The notes under the pieces were generated by a model. That model was not told the origin of the DNA. It saw only the letters and a list, made by a program, of their open reading frames with translations, and ran no database searches. Below are positions 1 through 5,616 of a DNA stretch of 23,504 nt, piece after piece. The stretch spans positions 1-23,504 of IMG/VR virus record IMGVR_UViG_3300030380_000205, one strand, 5' to 3'. Every line of letters begins with the position of its first letter. Positions within the stretch are counted from its first letter, which is position 1. The position numbers were made by a program, and so were the translations under genes. Source of the DNA: a virus.

Positions 1-192
1 GTTTCAAACAGTTACACTAAAACAGAAGCAGACACACGTTACCCATTCAAAGGTAACAACTCAATCATAAGATTAAACGGACAGACAATAAGTGCAGACA
101 TTACAATAGATAGTGATGAGAATGGTGTAAGTGCAGGTCCTATAACACAGAACGCTACAGTTACTGTTAATGGATATTGGAGTATCGTATGA
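1..192 (+). CDS. Tail fibre protein, C-terminal end (5' truncated by window)
   Basis: An open frame runs from base 1 to a TGA at 190-192 and has no start inside the window, so only the last 63 residues are seen. It contains TKTEADTRYPFKG, a motif typical of the collagen-like/trimeric shaft of phage tail fibres, then a beta-rich end (ITIDSDENGVSAGP...) finishing in YWSIV. It would be the distal part of a host-recognition fibre of the virion tail. The next gene's ATG (189-191) overlaps this stop by four bases (ATGA), so the two are translationally coupled. Fibre identity is inferred from the motif and the neighbours; the N-terminal virion-anchoring part is not visible. Confidence 0.72.
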   Translation, partial: VSNSYTKTEADTRYPFKGNNSIIRLNGQTISADITIDSDENGVSAGPITQNATVTVNGYWSIV

Positions 193-557
193 CAAGTCAA
201 TTAAATGTAGATACTATAGCAGACAAGGCAGGTAGTGGACCTGTTGGGTTGACTAAACAAATTGCAGCTAAAGCATTTGGAAATGCAGGTAGTGATGCAA
301 GTATTAGAAACAGTTTAAATATTTCAACTAATACAGACTCTGGCACTGGTTTATATACATATGGACTATCTAATGCGTTTACTGCCGATATAGACCAACA
401 CTGTGCTATGGCAGGTATGTGTACTGGAGGAGCTAGATACCCTAGAACTGGAACGACAAATACTACTGCATCAGCAATAGAAATACATATTGAAAATTCT
501 AGTGGTTCAAATACAGATTCTAGTCATACATTTCAACTTACTGGAGATTTAGCATAA
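189..557 (+). CDS. Tail-tip-like mini-protein, array copy 1
   Basis: This 122-residue protein starts at the ATG overlapping the previous stop. An in-frame TTG at 177 is less likely because it lies inside the fibre gene. Layout: a polar N-terminus (TSQLNVDTIADKAG), a central KQIAAKAFGN..ASIRNSLNIS block, then D(S)GTGLYTY and a C-terminal ...FQLTGDLA. The same skeleton (N-terminal L-VN-L, QG-AKAW, DSFN-S, D-GTG, ending in GDLA or GDSA) occurs in the next three genes, so these are paralogues. The 'DSFNVSS..D.GTG' block is one I associate with distal domains of marine phage tail fibres. It is probably a separate tail-tip or receptor-contact subunit. This copy is the most diverged: NSLNIS replaces DSFNVS and the Trp is Phe. 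Confidence 0.7.
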   Translation: MTSQLNVDTIADKAGSGPVGLTKQIAAKAFGNAGSDASIRNSLNISTNTDSGTGLYTYGLSNAFTADIDQHCAMAGMCTGGARYPRTGTTNTTASAIEIHIENSSGSNTDSSHTFQLTGDLA

Positions 558-955
558 TGGCTAGTGAACTTAAAGTAAATAAACTAACAGGTGTAACGAC
601 AGCAGGGTCTATATCTGTTACAGGTGAAGGCAATAGTACAACAACTAATCTGCAACAAGGGTTGGCAAAGGCTTTTTGGGATTTAGATGGCACAGGCACA
701 ATCGCCTTGCAAGACTCATTCAATGTTAGTAGTGTTGCTGACTTAGGCACTGGTTATTATCAAATTAATTACAACAATATTTTTAACTCCATAAATAATG
801 TGCCATTAAACCATACATTTAATCATGTTGATTATGACACAACATTAACAAATGGAAAAAATGCTTCTTTGGCTCTTTTTTACACATTTAAATCAACAAA
901 TGGAACTCTACAAGACAGTAAGCCATTTGGTGCAACATTCGGAGACTTAGCATAA
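557..955 (+). CDS. Tail-tip-like mini-protein, array copy 2
   Basis: This 132-residue paralogue's ATG overlaps the previous TAA in the string TAATG. It begins MASELKVNKLTG, continues TTNLQQGLAKAFWDLDGTG, LQDSFNVSSVADLGTGYY, and ends FGATFGDLA. The QGLAKAFWDLDGTG..DSFNVSS..D.GTG stretch is the clearest match in the array to the conserved C-terminal domain of marine phage tail fibres. The part after GTG (about residues 72-115) differs strongly between copies, as expected for the receptor-contact surface, while the ends are conserved. No signal peptide or membrane segment is visible. The role is inferred; none of the copies has an obvious shaft of its own, so they would need to bind the fibre or another tail part. 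Confidence 0.72.
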   Translation: MASELKVNKLTGVTTAGSISVTGEGNSTTTNLQQGLAKAFWDLDGTGTIALQDSFNVSSVADLGTGYYQINYNNIFNSINNVPLNHTFNHVDYDTTLTNGKNASLALFYTFKSTNGTLQDSKPFGATFGDLA

Positions 956-1347
956 TGGCTAGTATATTAAGAGTAAACACATTAACAGATGCAAGTAGTA
1001 ATAACTCAACACCTATGGCTACTATTAATCAGGGAACAGCAAAGGCTTGGATAAATTTTACTGGTATATCAACTACTGCTGAACGAGACTCATTTAATGT
1101 TTCAGGTTTAACTGATGGTGGTACAGGAAATACCACAGTTGCATTATCAAGCAATATGTCAAATACAAACTACACAGGTTCTTGGTATCAAAATGGCTCT
1201 ACAGGCTCTGGAAAGAGTGATTTTAACAATGATTATGGTGGTGGATTTGGCGATAGAGCCACAAATTCTGTTGGTGTATTTGGATTTTCAAACACTCAAT
1301 TTGATGCGTTTTTTAATGATTTGATTTTATTCGGAGACTCGGCATGA
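955..1347 (+). CDS. Tail-tip-like mini-protein, array copy 3
   Basis: This 130-residue paralogue starts at a TAATG overlap with copy 2. It reads MASILRVNTLTDASS at the N-terminus, then INQGTAKAWINFTGI, RDSFNVSGLTDGGTGN, and ends LILFGDSA. AKAWINF...DSFNVSGLTDGGTG is very close to the tail-fibre distal domain seen in other marine phages. The region after GTG is Gly/Asn/Ser-rich (NGSTGSGKSDFNNDYGGGFGD) and unlike copies 1, 2 and 4, so divergence is concentrated in the C-terminal half. It is co-translated with its neighbours. A distal receptor-binding or decoration role is inferred from family and position only. Confidence 0.72.
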   Translation: MASILRVNTLTDASSNNSTPMATINQGTAKAWINFTGISTTAERDSFNVSGLTDGGTGNTTVALSSNMSNTNYTGSWYQNGSTGSGKSDFNNDYGGGFGDRATNSVGVFGFSNTQFDAFFNDLILFGDSA

Positions 1348-1787
1348 CCAGAGCAGCAGAAATAGCAAAGATTATTGGCAAGGGTTCTGTAGACATACAT
1401 GGTGAAGCAGGTACAACTAGTAGTGGGTCAACAGGTAAGACTACTAATTTGCAACAAGGGTTGGCTAAAGTTTGGATATATTCACCTGCAACATCGGCAA
1501 GTATATCAGATAGCTTTAACATTGGTTCAATTACAGATGGTGGCACAGGCGAACAAGACATGACTTTTACTTCAGCTATGGCTACTGCTAACTATTCTTC
1601 ACCTATAGGTGCAGACACAGATAGAGTACATAATACAGGTGCAGGTCTTAGAGTTACGCAAGTTCTTACTAAAACCACACTTTTAATTGATGCAAGGGCT
1701 GACAGAGCAACCACATCTGCACAATACGCAGGTGGAGAAGAAGATGCCATATTCTATAATATGACTACATTTGGAGACTTAGCATAA
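1344..1787 (+). CDS. Tail-tip-like mini-protein, array copy 4
   Basis: This 147-residue paralogue starts four bases before the end of copy 3 (ATGA). Its N-terminus differs from copies 2 and 3 (MTRAAEIAKIIGKGSVDIHGEAG). It then shares TTNLQQGLAKVWIYS with copy 2 almost exactly, followed by ISDSFNIGSITDGGTGEQ and a C-terminal MTTFGDLA. The DNA for TTNLQQGLAK (near 1440-1467) is nearly identical to that of copy 2 (near 641-668), while the flanks differ, which suggests recent exchange or duplication between copies. It is the last of the array; the next gene is a membrane protein. The function is inferred to be tail-tip or receptor contact. Confidence 0.72.
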   Translation: MTRAAEIAKIIGKGSVDIHGEAGTTSSGSTGKTTNLQQGLAKVWIYSPATSASISDSFNIGSITDGGTGEQDMTFTSAMATANYSSPIGADTDRVHNTGAGLRVTQVLTKTTLLIDARADRATTSAQYAGGEEDAIFYNMTTFGDLA

Positions 1788-2017
1788 TGGAGATTGATGG
1801 CACTATTATATGGAATGTAGTGTTGACACTAATCATCATGCCATTTGCTTGGGCATTTAATAAGATGTTTGCAGAAGTGAAACGATTGCAAATACTACTG
1901 AATAAGACAAGAGAAGAGTACGCATCTAAAGAAGATTTGCGTGATACGTCTGGTCGTGTGATGGAAGCCTTGCACAGGCTAGAAGATAAACTGGACAAGG
2001 TTCTGAATGTGAGGTGA
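1787..2017 (+). CDS. Small N-terminal membrane protein, holin/lysis-accessory candidate
   Basis: This 76-residue protein starts at a TAATG overlap with the last tail-tip gene. Residues about 8-24 (IWNVVLTLIIMPFAWAF) form one hydrophobic segment. The rest is a charged helix rich in Lys, Glu and Leu (VKRLQILLNKTREEY...RLEDKLDKVL), probably coiled coil on the cytoplasmic or periplasmic face. One TM plus a coiled coil is common among small phage lysis proteins (holin partners, i-spanins), and the gene stands at the head of a run of small membrane proteins that ends in the endolysin. I do not recognise a named family. Confidence 0.65.
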   Translation: MEIDGTIIWNVVLTLIIMPFAWAFNKMFAEVKRLQILLNKTREEYASKEDLRDTSGRVMEALHRLEDKLDKVLNVR

Positions 2018-2021
2018 CATT

Positions 2022-2492
2022 GTGCTTGAAATGCTAATGGTAGCGAATAGTGCTTTTGCAGTCATCAAACAAACAATAGAAAATGGTCGTGATATAAGTT
2101 CAGCAGGATCAGCAATCTCTAAATTTATAACTGCTGAAGATCAATTACAAAAAGATTTACATAAAAAACGTAACAGCATATGGACAGCTTTTCTTGGTAA
2201 GACTGACAATGACCTTGAAGAGTTTATGGCATTAGAGCAAATAAAACAAAAACAAGATAAGCTGCGAGAATATATGCAGCTGTATGGCAGACCAGGACTA
2301 TGGACTGACTATCAACATTATTGTGCTGAAGCAAGAAAATCTAGGAGGGAAGCCGCTATCAAAGCTAAAAAACGTAGAGAGTACATAAAAGAATTAACAT
2401 TGAAGATAATATTAGGTATTCTTGTTACAGCTATGTTAGCTGGTGTTATAACTGTTCTTGTAATTATAGCTAAGAAACGAGGTATAATATGA
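2022..2492 (+). CDS. C-terminally anchored coiled-coil membrane protein
   Basis: This 156-residue protein most likely starts at GTG 2022, because GAGGTG at 2011-2016 lies five bases upstream; ATGs at 2031 and 2037 are too far from it. The first 50 residues are helical (QTIENGRDISSAGSAISKF). A conserved-looking LYGRPGLWTDYQHY lies at about 87-100 and a basic linker (RKSRREAAIKAKKRR) at about 105-119. One transmembrane helix follows at about 128-150 (ILGILVTAMLAGVITVLVIIA), ending KKRGII. The IENGRD...LYGRPGLW pattern recurs in marine phages next to lysis genes, but I know of no assigned function. It overlaps the next ATG by four bases. A tail-anchored membrane protein of the lysis block is the best description. 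Confidence 0.65.
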   Translation: MLEMLMVANSAFAVIKQTIENGRDISSAGSAISKFITAEDQLQKDLHKKRNSIWTAFLGKTDNDLEEFMALEQIKQKQDKLREYMQLYGRPGLWTDYQHYCAEARKSRREAAIKAKKRREYIKELTLKIILGILVTAMLAGVITVLVIIAKKRGII

Positions 2493-2686
2493 CGGCATTT
2501 ATATTATCATGTATGGTTGGCACAATAGATGTTGGCAGCATACATTTTAAATCTATAAACGACTGCACATACTACTCTGAAAGACTTAGTGGTCAGCAAT
2601 TAGAAACAGAAGATGGAACAGAGACATATAACTGTATATGTAAGCTGGTCCCTTATGTGGATAAAAATAAAGTGAGGGTTTACTAA
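2489..2686 (+). CDS. Small Cys-containing hypothetical protein
   Basis: This 65-residue protein is joined by overlaps on both sides (ATGA upstream, TAATG downstream), so it is part of the membrane-protein operon. It has a short hydrophobic N-terminus (MTAFILSCMVG) and four Cys residues: C8, the C of NDCTYYSE, and two in YNCICKL. The pattern would fit a small exported, disulfide-bonded protein, but the hydrophobic stretch is short for a signal peptide and there is no clear lipobox (LSC at 6-8 is only suggestive). A lipoprotein-type outer spanin is possible given the location but not shown. The function is unknown. Confidence 0.55.
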   Translation: MTAFILSCMVGTIDVGSIHFKSINDCTYYSERLSGQQLETEDGTETYNCICKLVPYVDKNKVRVY

Positions 2687-2898
2687 TGGTTATGACAGTA
2701 GAAAGATTTCTTCGTTGGAAAATATTACCAAGATTTATGATGTTATTATCAACAGCAATGTCTTGGAGATGTGCCGAATGGTTTATGGATTTAGATGATC
2801 CTACATCACAGCAATCAGCGTTTGTTTCTGTGGTTATGGGTGTAATGACAGGAGTGTTTGGCATATGGATGGGTCACGAACATAAAGGGGATAAATAA
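2686..2898 (+). CDS. Small two-TM protein, putative holin
   Basis: This 70-residue protein starts at a TAATG overlap, with MVM as the alternative first residues. There are two hydrophobic helices, about residues 13-30 (ILPRFMMLLSTAMSW) and 45-62 (AFVSVVMGVMTGVFGIWMG), separated by an acidic turn (DLDDPTSQQ), with a charged C-terminus HEHKGDK. Size, two TM segments and a charged tail fit class II holins, which form inner-membrane pores at lysis. The sequence type RFLRWKILPRF...MSWRC.EWFM is one I recall from marine phages without an assigned role. The next gene also looks like a holin, so one may be an antiholin or a pinholin partner. Confidence 0.6.
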   Translation: MVMTVERFLRWKILPRFMMLLSTAMSWRCAEWFMDLDDPTSQQSAFVSVVMGVMTGVFGIWMGHEHKGDK

Positions 2899-3290
2899 TG
2901 ATACAGGCGTTAATAGGTCCTATAGCTAATTTAGCTGGTGCATGGTTTGAAAACAAAGTTGCCAAAACGAAGGCAGACGGCGAAGCTAAAGTTGCAGAGG
3001 CAAAGGCTCGTGCTACTGTTGCAGAAAAGGTTGCAGCAGGTGAGGTTGCATGGGAGGGTAAGATGGCAGATGCTACAGTGGATTCTTGGAAAGACGAATT
3101 TGCGTTAGTTGTACTGCTTTTACCTGCGATACTAGTGTTTATCCCTGGTATGCGTGGCTATGTGCAAGAAGGTTTTAATGTGCTTGCATCTTTGCCAGAA
3201 TGGTATCAATATCTTTTATATATAGCAATTTCTGCATCATTTGGTATAAAAGGTGTAGGTCAAGCAGCTAAAATGTTGAGGAAGAAGTAA
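2898..3290 (+). CDS. Holin, GTA_holin_3TM-like
   Basis: This 130-residue protein starts at a TAATG overlap. It has an N-terminal amphipathic helix (LIGPIANLAGAWFENK), then an Ala/Lys/Glu-rich helix (residues about 20-60), a conserved-looking SWKDEFALVVLLLP entering TM1 (about 68-84), and TM2 (about 103-120), ending in a basic tail. The arrangement matches the holin family described for gene-transfer-agent and phage release (GTA_holin_3TM), whose members have a similar size and the WKDE-type entry to the first core TM. It would make the membrane lesion that lets the M15 endolysin 0.55 kb downstream reach the peptidoglycan. The short basic-protein genes lie between them. Confidence 0.75.
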   Translation: MIQALIGPIANLAGAWFENKVAKTKADGEAKVAEAKARATVAEKVAAGEVAWEGKMADATVDSWKDEFALVVLLLPAILVFIPGMRGYVQEGFNVLASLPEWYQYLLYIAISASFGIKGVGQAAKMLRKK

Positions 3291-3291
3291 C

Positions 3292-3408
3292 ATGAAATCA
3301 AAATCTAAAGTAAAAAAAGTAAAAAAGGTAGCTACAGCGTTAAAAAAAGCATCAAGGATGCACGCAAAACAAGCAAAGACACTGACTAAACTTGTAAAAG
3401 GTAGATAA
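3292..3408 (+). CDS. Very small Lys-rich protein (38 aa)
   Basis: The ATG follows the holin stop by one base (TAACATG), and AGGAAGAAG just inside the holin end can act as ribosome binding site. The 38-residue product begins MKSKSKVKKVKKV and ends KLVKGR, about 40% Lys/Arg with no acidic residue. The stop at 3406-3408 is one base before the next ATG, so it sits in a tightly spaced operon, which argues for a real gene despite its size. Strong positive charge suggests nucleic-acid or envelope binding, possibly a DNA-condensing virion component. This is inference; I recognise no family. Confidence 0.55.
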   Translation: MKSKSKVKKVKKVATALKKASRMHAKQAKTLTKLVKGR

Positions 3409-3409
3409 C

Positions 3410-3583
3410 ATGGCTAAATCTACAGTAAATAAATCAGGTAACTACACAAAACCAACTATGAGAAAACAGTTATTTCAAAGAATAAAAGCTGGTGGCAAAG
3501 GTGGTAAGCCTGGTCAATGGTCAGCTAGGAAAGCACAAATGCTTGCCAAGCAATACAAAGCTAAAGGTGGTGGGTATAAATAA
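3410..3583 (+). CDS. Small basic protein, DUF5872-like (57 aa)
   Basis: This 57-residue product (MAKSTVNKSGNYTKPTMRKQ...GGKGGKPGQWSARKAQMLA...GGGYK) begins one base after the preceding stop and ends with a TAATG overlap. The block KPxxRKxxFxxIKAGGKGGKPGQWSARKAQMLAKxYKxxGGGY is a widespread phage signature that I associate with DUF5872-type small basic proteins of unknown function. It is net strongly positive with many Gly, so it is probably flexible and nucleic-acid binding. It belongs to the run of basic proteins flanking the endolysin. The family assignment is from memory. Confidence 0.65.
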   Translation: MAKSTVNKSGNYTKPTMRKQLFQRIKAGGKGGKPGQWSARKAQMLAKQYKAKGGGYK

Positions 3584-3843
3584 TGGCACTTACAAAGCGA
3601 CAAAGATCACTAAAGTCTTGGACCAAACAGAAGTGGCGTACCAAGAGTGGTAAACCTAGTACACAAGGGCGAAAAGCAACAGGTGAACGTTATCTACCTG
3701 AGAAAGCGATTAAGGCTCTTAGTGCCAGTGAATACGCCAAGACTACGGCTGCTAAACGAAAAGCAACTAGAGCAGGTAAACAAGTATCTAAACAGCCCAA
3801 AAAGATTGCAGCAAAAACGAAAAGATTTAGAAAGGTTACGTAA
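3583..3843 (+). CDS. Small basic protein of a widespread phage family (86 aa)
   Basis: This 86-residue product starts in a TAATG overlap and ends in another with the peptidase gene. It begins with TKRQRSLKSWTKQKWRTKSG, has KPSTQGRKATGERYLPEKAI in the middle and ALSASEYAKTTAAKRKATRAGKQ near the C-terminus. I know this arrangement from many phage genomes (also labelled DUF5872-like) as a conserved protein of unknown role. About a third of residues are Lys/Arg, so nucleic-acid binding is plausible. Translation is coupled on both sides, tying its dosage to that of the endolysin. Confidence 0.65.
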   Translation: MALTKRQRSLKSWTKQKWRTKSGKPSTQGRKATGERYLPEKAIKALSASEYAKTTAAKRKATRAGKQVSKQPKKIAAKTKRFRKVT

Positions 3844-4292
3844 TGTCCAAGCTGAGTCCAAACTTCTCGCTAAGCGAATTAACGAAGAGTCAAACAGCAG
3901 AGAGAAAAGGAATACAAAACAACCCAAACGCAGACGAGATATACAATCTGACTTTATTATGTGAGAATATACTACAGCCAATACGAAACAAGTTTGGTTC
4001 CTTTATTGTTTCCAGTGGTTATAGATGCCCTGAGTTATCTATTGCTATAGGAAGTTCTGAGAACAGTCAGCATTGTAAAGGACAAGCAGCAGACTTTGAG
4101 GTAGCTGGTGTAGACAACTACGAGCTTGCTTTGTGGATCAAGGACAACCTCGACTTTGACCAGTTGATATTAGAATGTTATACTGGTGGGAATAGTGGCT
4201 GGATACATTGCAGTTACATTGAGAACGGAAGAAAAGAAACATTAACTTATGATAAGCTAAATGGCTATAGAAGTGGGTTGATTAATGGCTAA
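3843..4292 (+). CDS. Peptidase M15 family endolysin
   Basis: This 149-residue protein has the Peptidase_M15_3 core. FIVSSGYRCPELSIAIG (about 54-70) precedes the zinc motif with H77 (SQHCKGQAADF) and D84, and the second zinc His is H122 in GWIHCSY; E111 is the likely catalytic acidic residue. M15 enzymes of this kind are D-Ala-D-Ala-type or L-Ala-D-Glu carboxy-/endopeptidases that cut peptidoglycan cross-bridges. Single-domain length and the lack of a signal peptide fit an endolysin that needs the upstream holins for release. The alternative, a virion-borne peptidoglycan hydrolase, is possible because tail genes are near. The start overlaps the preceding stop (TAATG). Confidence 0.85.
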   Translation: MSKLSPNFSLSELTKSQTAERKGIQNNPNADEIYNLTLLCENILQPIRNKFGSFIVSSGYRCPELSIAIGSSENSQHCKGQAADFEVAGVDNYELALWIKDNLDFDQLILECYTGGNSGWIHCSYIENGRKETLTYDKLNGYRSGLING

Positions 4293-4587
4293 GACACCAG
4301 CATGGCAGAGAAAGGCAGGCAAAAATCCCAAAGGTGGATTGAATGCTAAAGGCAGAGCCTCTGCTAGGCGTCAAGGCATGAATCTGAAAGCACCAGTCAA
4401 GAGTGGTGACAATCCAAGACGAGCCAGTTTTCTAGCTAGAATGGGAGGTATGCGTGGACCTGAAAGAGATGCTAAAGGCAAACCTACGAGATTATTACTT
4501 TCACTGCGTGCATGGGGTGCGAGTAGTAAGGCAGACGCTAAAAGAAAAGCTGCTGCAATTAGTAAACGTAATAAAGCGAAGAGTTAG
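4285..4587 (+). CDS. Small basic protein, DUF6321-like (100 aa)
   Basis: This 100-residue product overlaps the end of the endolysin gene by eight bases. KTPAWQRKAGKNPKGGLNAKGR at the N-terminus, then NLKAPVKSGDNPRRASFLARM and a Lys/Ala-rich C-terminus, match the DUF6321 pattern found in many marine and jumbo phages. The role is unknown. It is strongly basic, like its neighbours on the other side of the endolysin, so the endolysin is embedded in a group of at least five such genes. A DNA- or capsid-associated role is possible. Confidence 0.7.
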   Translation: MAKTPAWQRKAGKNPKGGLNAKGRASARRQGMNLKAPVKSGDNPRRASFLARMGGMRGPERDAKGKPTRLLLSLRAWGASSKADAKRKAAAISKRNKAKS

Positions 4588-4624
4588 CAATTACGAATGG
4601 ATACCAATAGAAAAGGAGAATGCT

Positions 4625-4774
4625 ATGCCAATGGGTAAAGGAACATATGGGTCTAAAAGAGGTAGACCACCAAAGAAAAAGATGGGTAATGGTAGTGGTT
4701 TGACTGCAAAGCAAAAGACATTGCCTAGTGCTTTACAAAAAAAGATTATGAAAGCTAAAAAGAAAAAGAAGTAA
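4625..4774 (+). CDS. Very small Lys-rich protein with AT-hook-like core (49 aa)
   Basis: The start at ATG 4625 is set by AAAGGAG at about 4613-4619; the longer upstream frame lies inside the previous gene and is a shadow. The 49-residue product has a Gly-rich N-terminus (MPMGKGTYGS), KRGRPPKKK at residues 11-19, and ends KAKKKKK. GRP flanked by basic residues is the core of AT-hooks, which insert into the minor groove of AT-rich DNA; here the core is RGRP followed by PKKK. The gene ends exactly where the convergent minus-strand gene ends, with no spacer. DNA binding is inferred. Confidence 0.65.
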   Translation: MPMGKGTYGSKRGRPPKKKMGNGSGLTAKQKTLPSALQKKIMKAKKKKK

Positions 4775-4792
4775 TTACTTCTCTTCCTTCTT
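4757..4792. terminator. Palindrome at a zero-gap convergent gene junction
   Basis: The plus-strand stop (TAA 4772-4774) directly abuts the minus-strand stop (TTA 4775-4777). Around this point AGAAGTAATTACTTCT (4767-4782) is a perfect 16-base palindrome, and pairing continues with mismatches outward because both genes end in Lys/Glu-rich codons. It could fold in either transcript and act as a weak bidirectional terminator. There is no clean loop at the centre and no U-tract separate from coding sequence, so this is only a candidate. Confidence 0.35.
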
Positions 4793-5119
4793 ATATGTAT
4801 ATCTGGAGCCTTCTCTAGGCGAACCATGTTTGTAATCATGGCGATTTCTTTTTGTCATAATCTCAGATAGATTAGTACCACCTGAGATTATCTGTGTTGG
4901 TTGTCTAAAGACTCTGCCGTATTGTATTTCTTTCTCGGCTCTTGGGTCATCAAGGACACTCCAGTCCTCGTTTGATTCTTCCTCTACTGGTTTGATCTCT
5001 CCTATGCCATGATAGATACAACTCTTGCATCTTCTTACATGGTTTCTTTTGTGCAGCACTTCTTTTAGTTTTTCTCCACACACATAGCAGTTACTTAGAT
5101 CTTTACCAGCTTTATTCAT
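4775..5119 (-). CDS. Zinc-ribbon protein at the end of the recombination operon
   Basis: The ATG at 5119 is preferred because GGGGAG lies five bases upstream; an in-frame ATG at 5131 has no such site. The 114-residue product has C11-x2-C14 (CYVC) and C31-x2-C34 (CKSC), a treble-clef/zinc-ribbon-like pair with a His/Arg-rich loop (HKRNHVRR) between, followed by an acidic linker and a basic tail (TKRNRHDYKHGSPREG). Such small zinc proteins bind nucleic acid or act as adaptors, and HNH-type nuclease remnants look similar, but I see no complete HNH motif. It is the last gene of the leftward operon and overlaps the HTH gene before it. Confidence 0.6.
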   Translation of the reverse strand: MNKAGKDLSNCYVCGEKLKEVLHKRNHVRRCKSCIYHGIGEIKPVEEESNEDWSVLDDPRAEKEIQYGRVFRQPTQIISGGTNLSEIMTKRNRHDYKHGSPREGSRYTYKKEEK

Positions 5120-5297
5120 CAGTCTCCCCATTTATTTCGCTTGCATATACAAACCATCTTTTGCCAAACTTTTTGCCTTTGACCTCTCCGTTTTGTAGTA
5201 AACGAAGAAGTCTTTTTCTGTTGCTTGGTGTGTCTCCAAACATAAGTTCTGTGGCTTCCTGAGTAGAATAATACGCTTTAGAATGGTATGTCATCAT
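5112..5297 (-). CDS. Excisionase-like helix-turn-helix protein
   Basis: This 61-residue protein (start 5297, or 5294 for the second Met) overlaps the SSB-like gene by 20 bases. YYSTQEATELMFGDTPSNRKRLLRLL...GEVKGKKFGKRWFVYASEI matches the small winged-helix fold of excisionase/MerR-type DNA-binding domains (HTH_17): helix 1, a recognition helix around SNRKRLLRLLQNG, then a beta-wing with GKRWFV. It probably acts as a regulator or architectural DNA-bending factor. With no integrase in the window, a true excisionase role is not supported. It is more likely an operon regulator. Confidence 0.65.
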   Translation of the reverse strand: MMTYHSKAYYSTQEATELMFGDTPSNRKRLLRLLQNGEVKGKKFGKRWFVYASEINGETDE

Positions 5298-5616
5298 TTA
5301 ACTCATCTTTTAATGCTGAGATAGGACTTTTCTTAGGTGGATCAATAGACTGAGCTAGTGATTTCATTCCTGGTTGCGATACTCCGTCTGAAATACTGTC
5401 TGTGTATTGACCTTGCACAACCTCTGATAAAGATAAACCTAGCGATCCATCATCATTACCAAATAGTTTGACACTGTATCTTGCGTCTTTTCTAAGTGTA
5501 ATATCTGCTGGACTGCCGTCTTTGTATGGTGTCCATTTTGAGTTACCATGTGTAGCTTTGCCCTCTGAGTTAGGGAAAAGCGTGATGTTTACTACTTTTC
5601 TATATTGATTAGCCAT
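5278..5616 (-). CDS. Probable ssDNA-binding protein with SSB-type C-terminal tail
   Basis: This 112-residue protein starts at ATG 5616 behind GGAAGG. The N-terminal two thirds is beta-rich (RKVVNITLFPNSEG..., DARYSVKLFGNDDGSLGLSLSEV), compatible with an OB-fold. After a flexible Pro/Ser linker (QSIDPPKKSPISALKDE) it ends in NDDIPF. That end matches the acidic DDDIPF peptide by which bacterial SSB proteins recruit recombination and repair enzymes. It sits directly downstream of the annealing protein, overlapping its gene by eight bases, in the place where phages carry an SSB. It would coat ssDNA during recombination or replication. The overall family is not recognised, so the call rests on tail and context. 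Confidence 0.6.
   Translation of the reverse strand: MANQYRKVVNITLFPNSEGKATHGNSKWTPYKDGSPADITLRKDARYSVKLFGNDDGSLGLSLSEVVQGQYTDSISDGVSQPGMKSLAQSIDPPKKSPISALKDELNDDIPF

Larger units (their letters stand above)
543..1790 (+). repeat. Four-copy junction repeat of the tail-tip gene array
   Basis: The sequence around each stop/start junction is repeated: GGAGATTTAGCATAATGG at 543-560 and GGAGACTTAGCATAATGG at 941-958 (both followed by CTAGT) and at 1773-1790, with a shortened relative GGAGACTCGGCATGA at 1333-1347. It encodes the common C-terminal GD(L/S)A, the stop and the next start. A second repeated block (about 30 bases, near 640-670 and 1440-1470) encodes TTNLQQGLAK. These short identities bracket the variable parts of each gene and could support homologous exchange. 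That consequence is inferred. Confidence 0.75.

Noticed and set aside
2586-2864. Minus-strand 92-codon frame opposite the small membrane genes
   Set aside because: It lies opposite start/stop-coupled plus-strand genes and has no Shine-Dalgarno or promoter.
3647-3964. Plus-strand 105-codon open frame overlapping the basic protein and endolysin
   Set aside because: It lies out of frame within two well-supported coupled genes, and its Lys/Arg/Leu content is a frame-shift of their codons.
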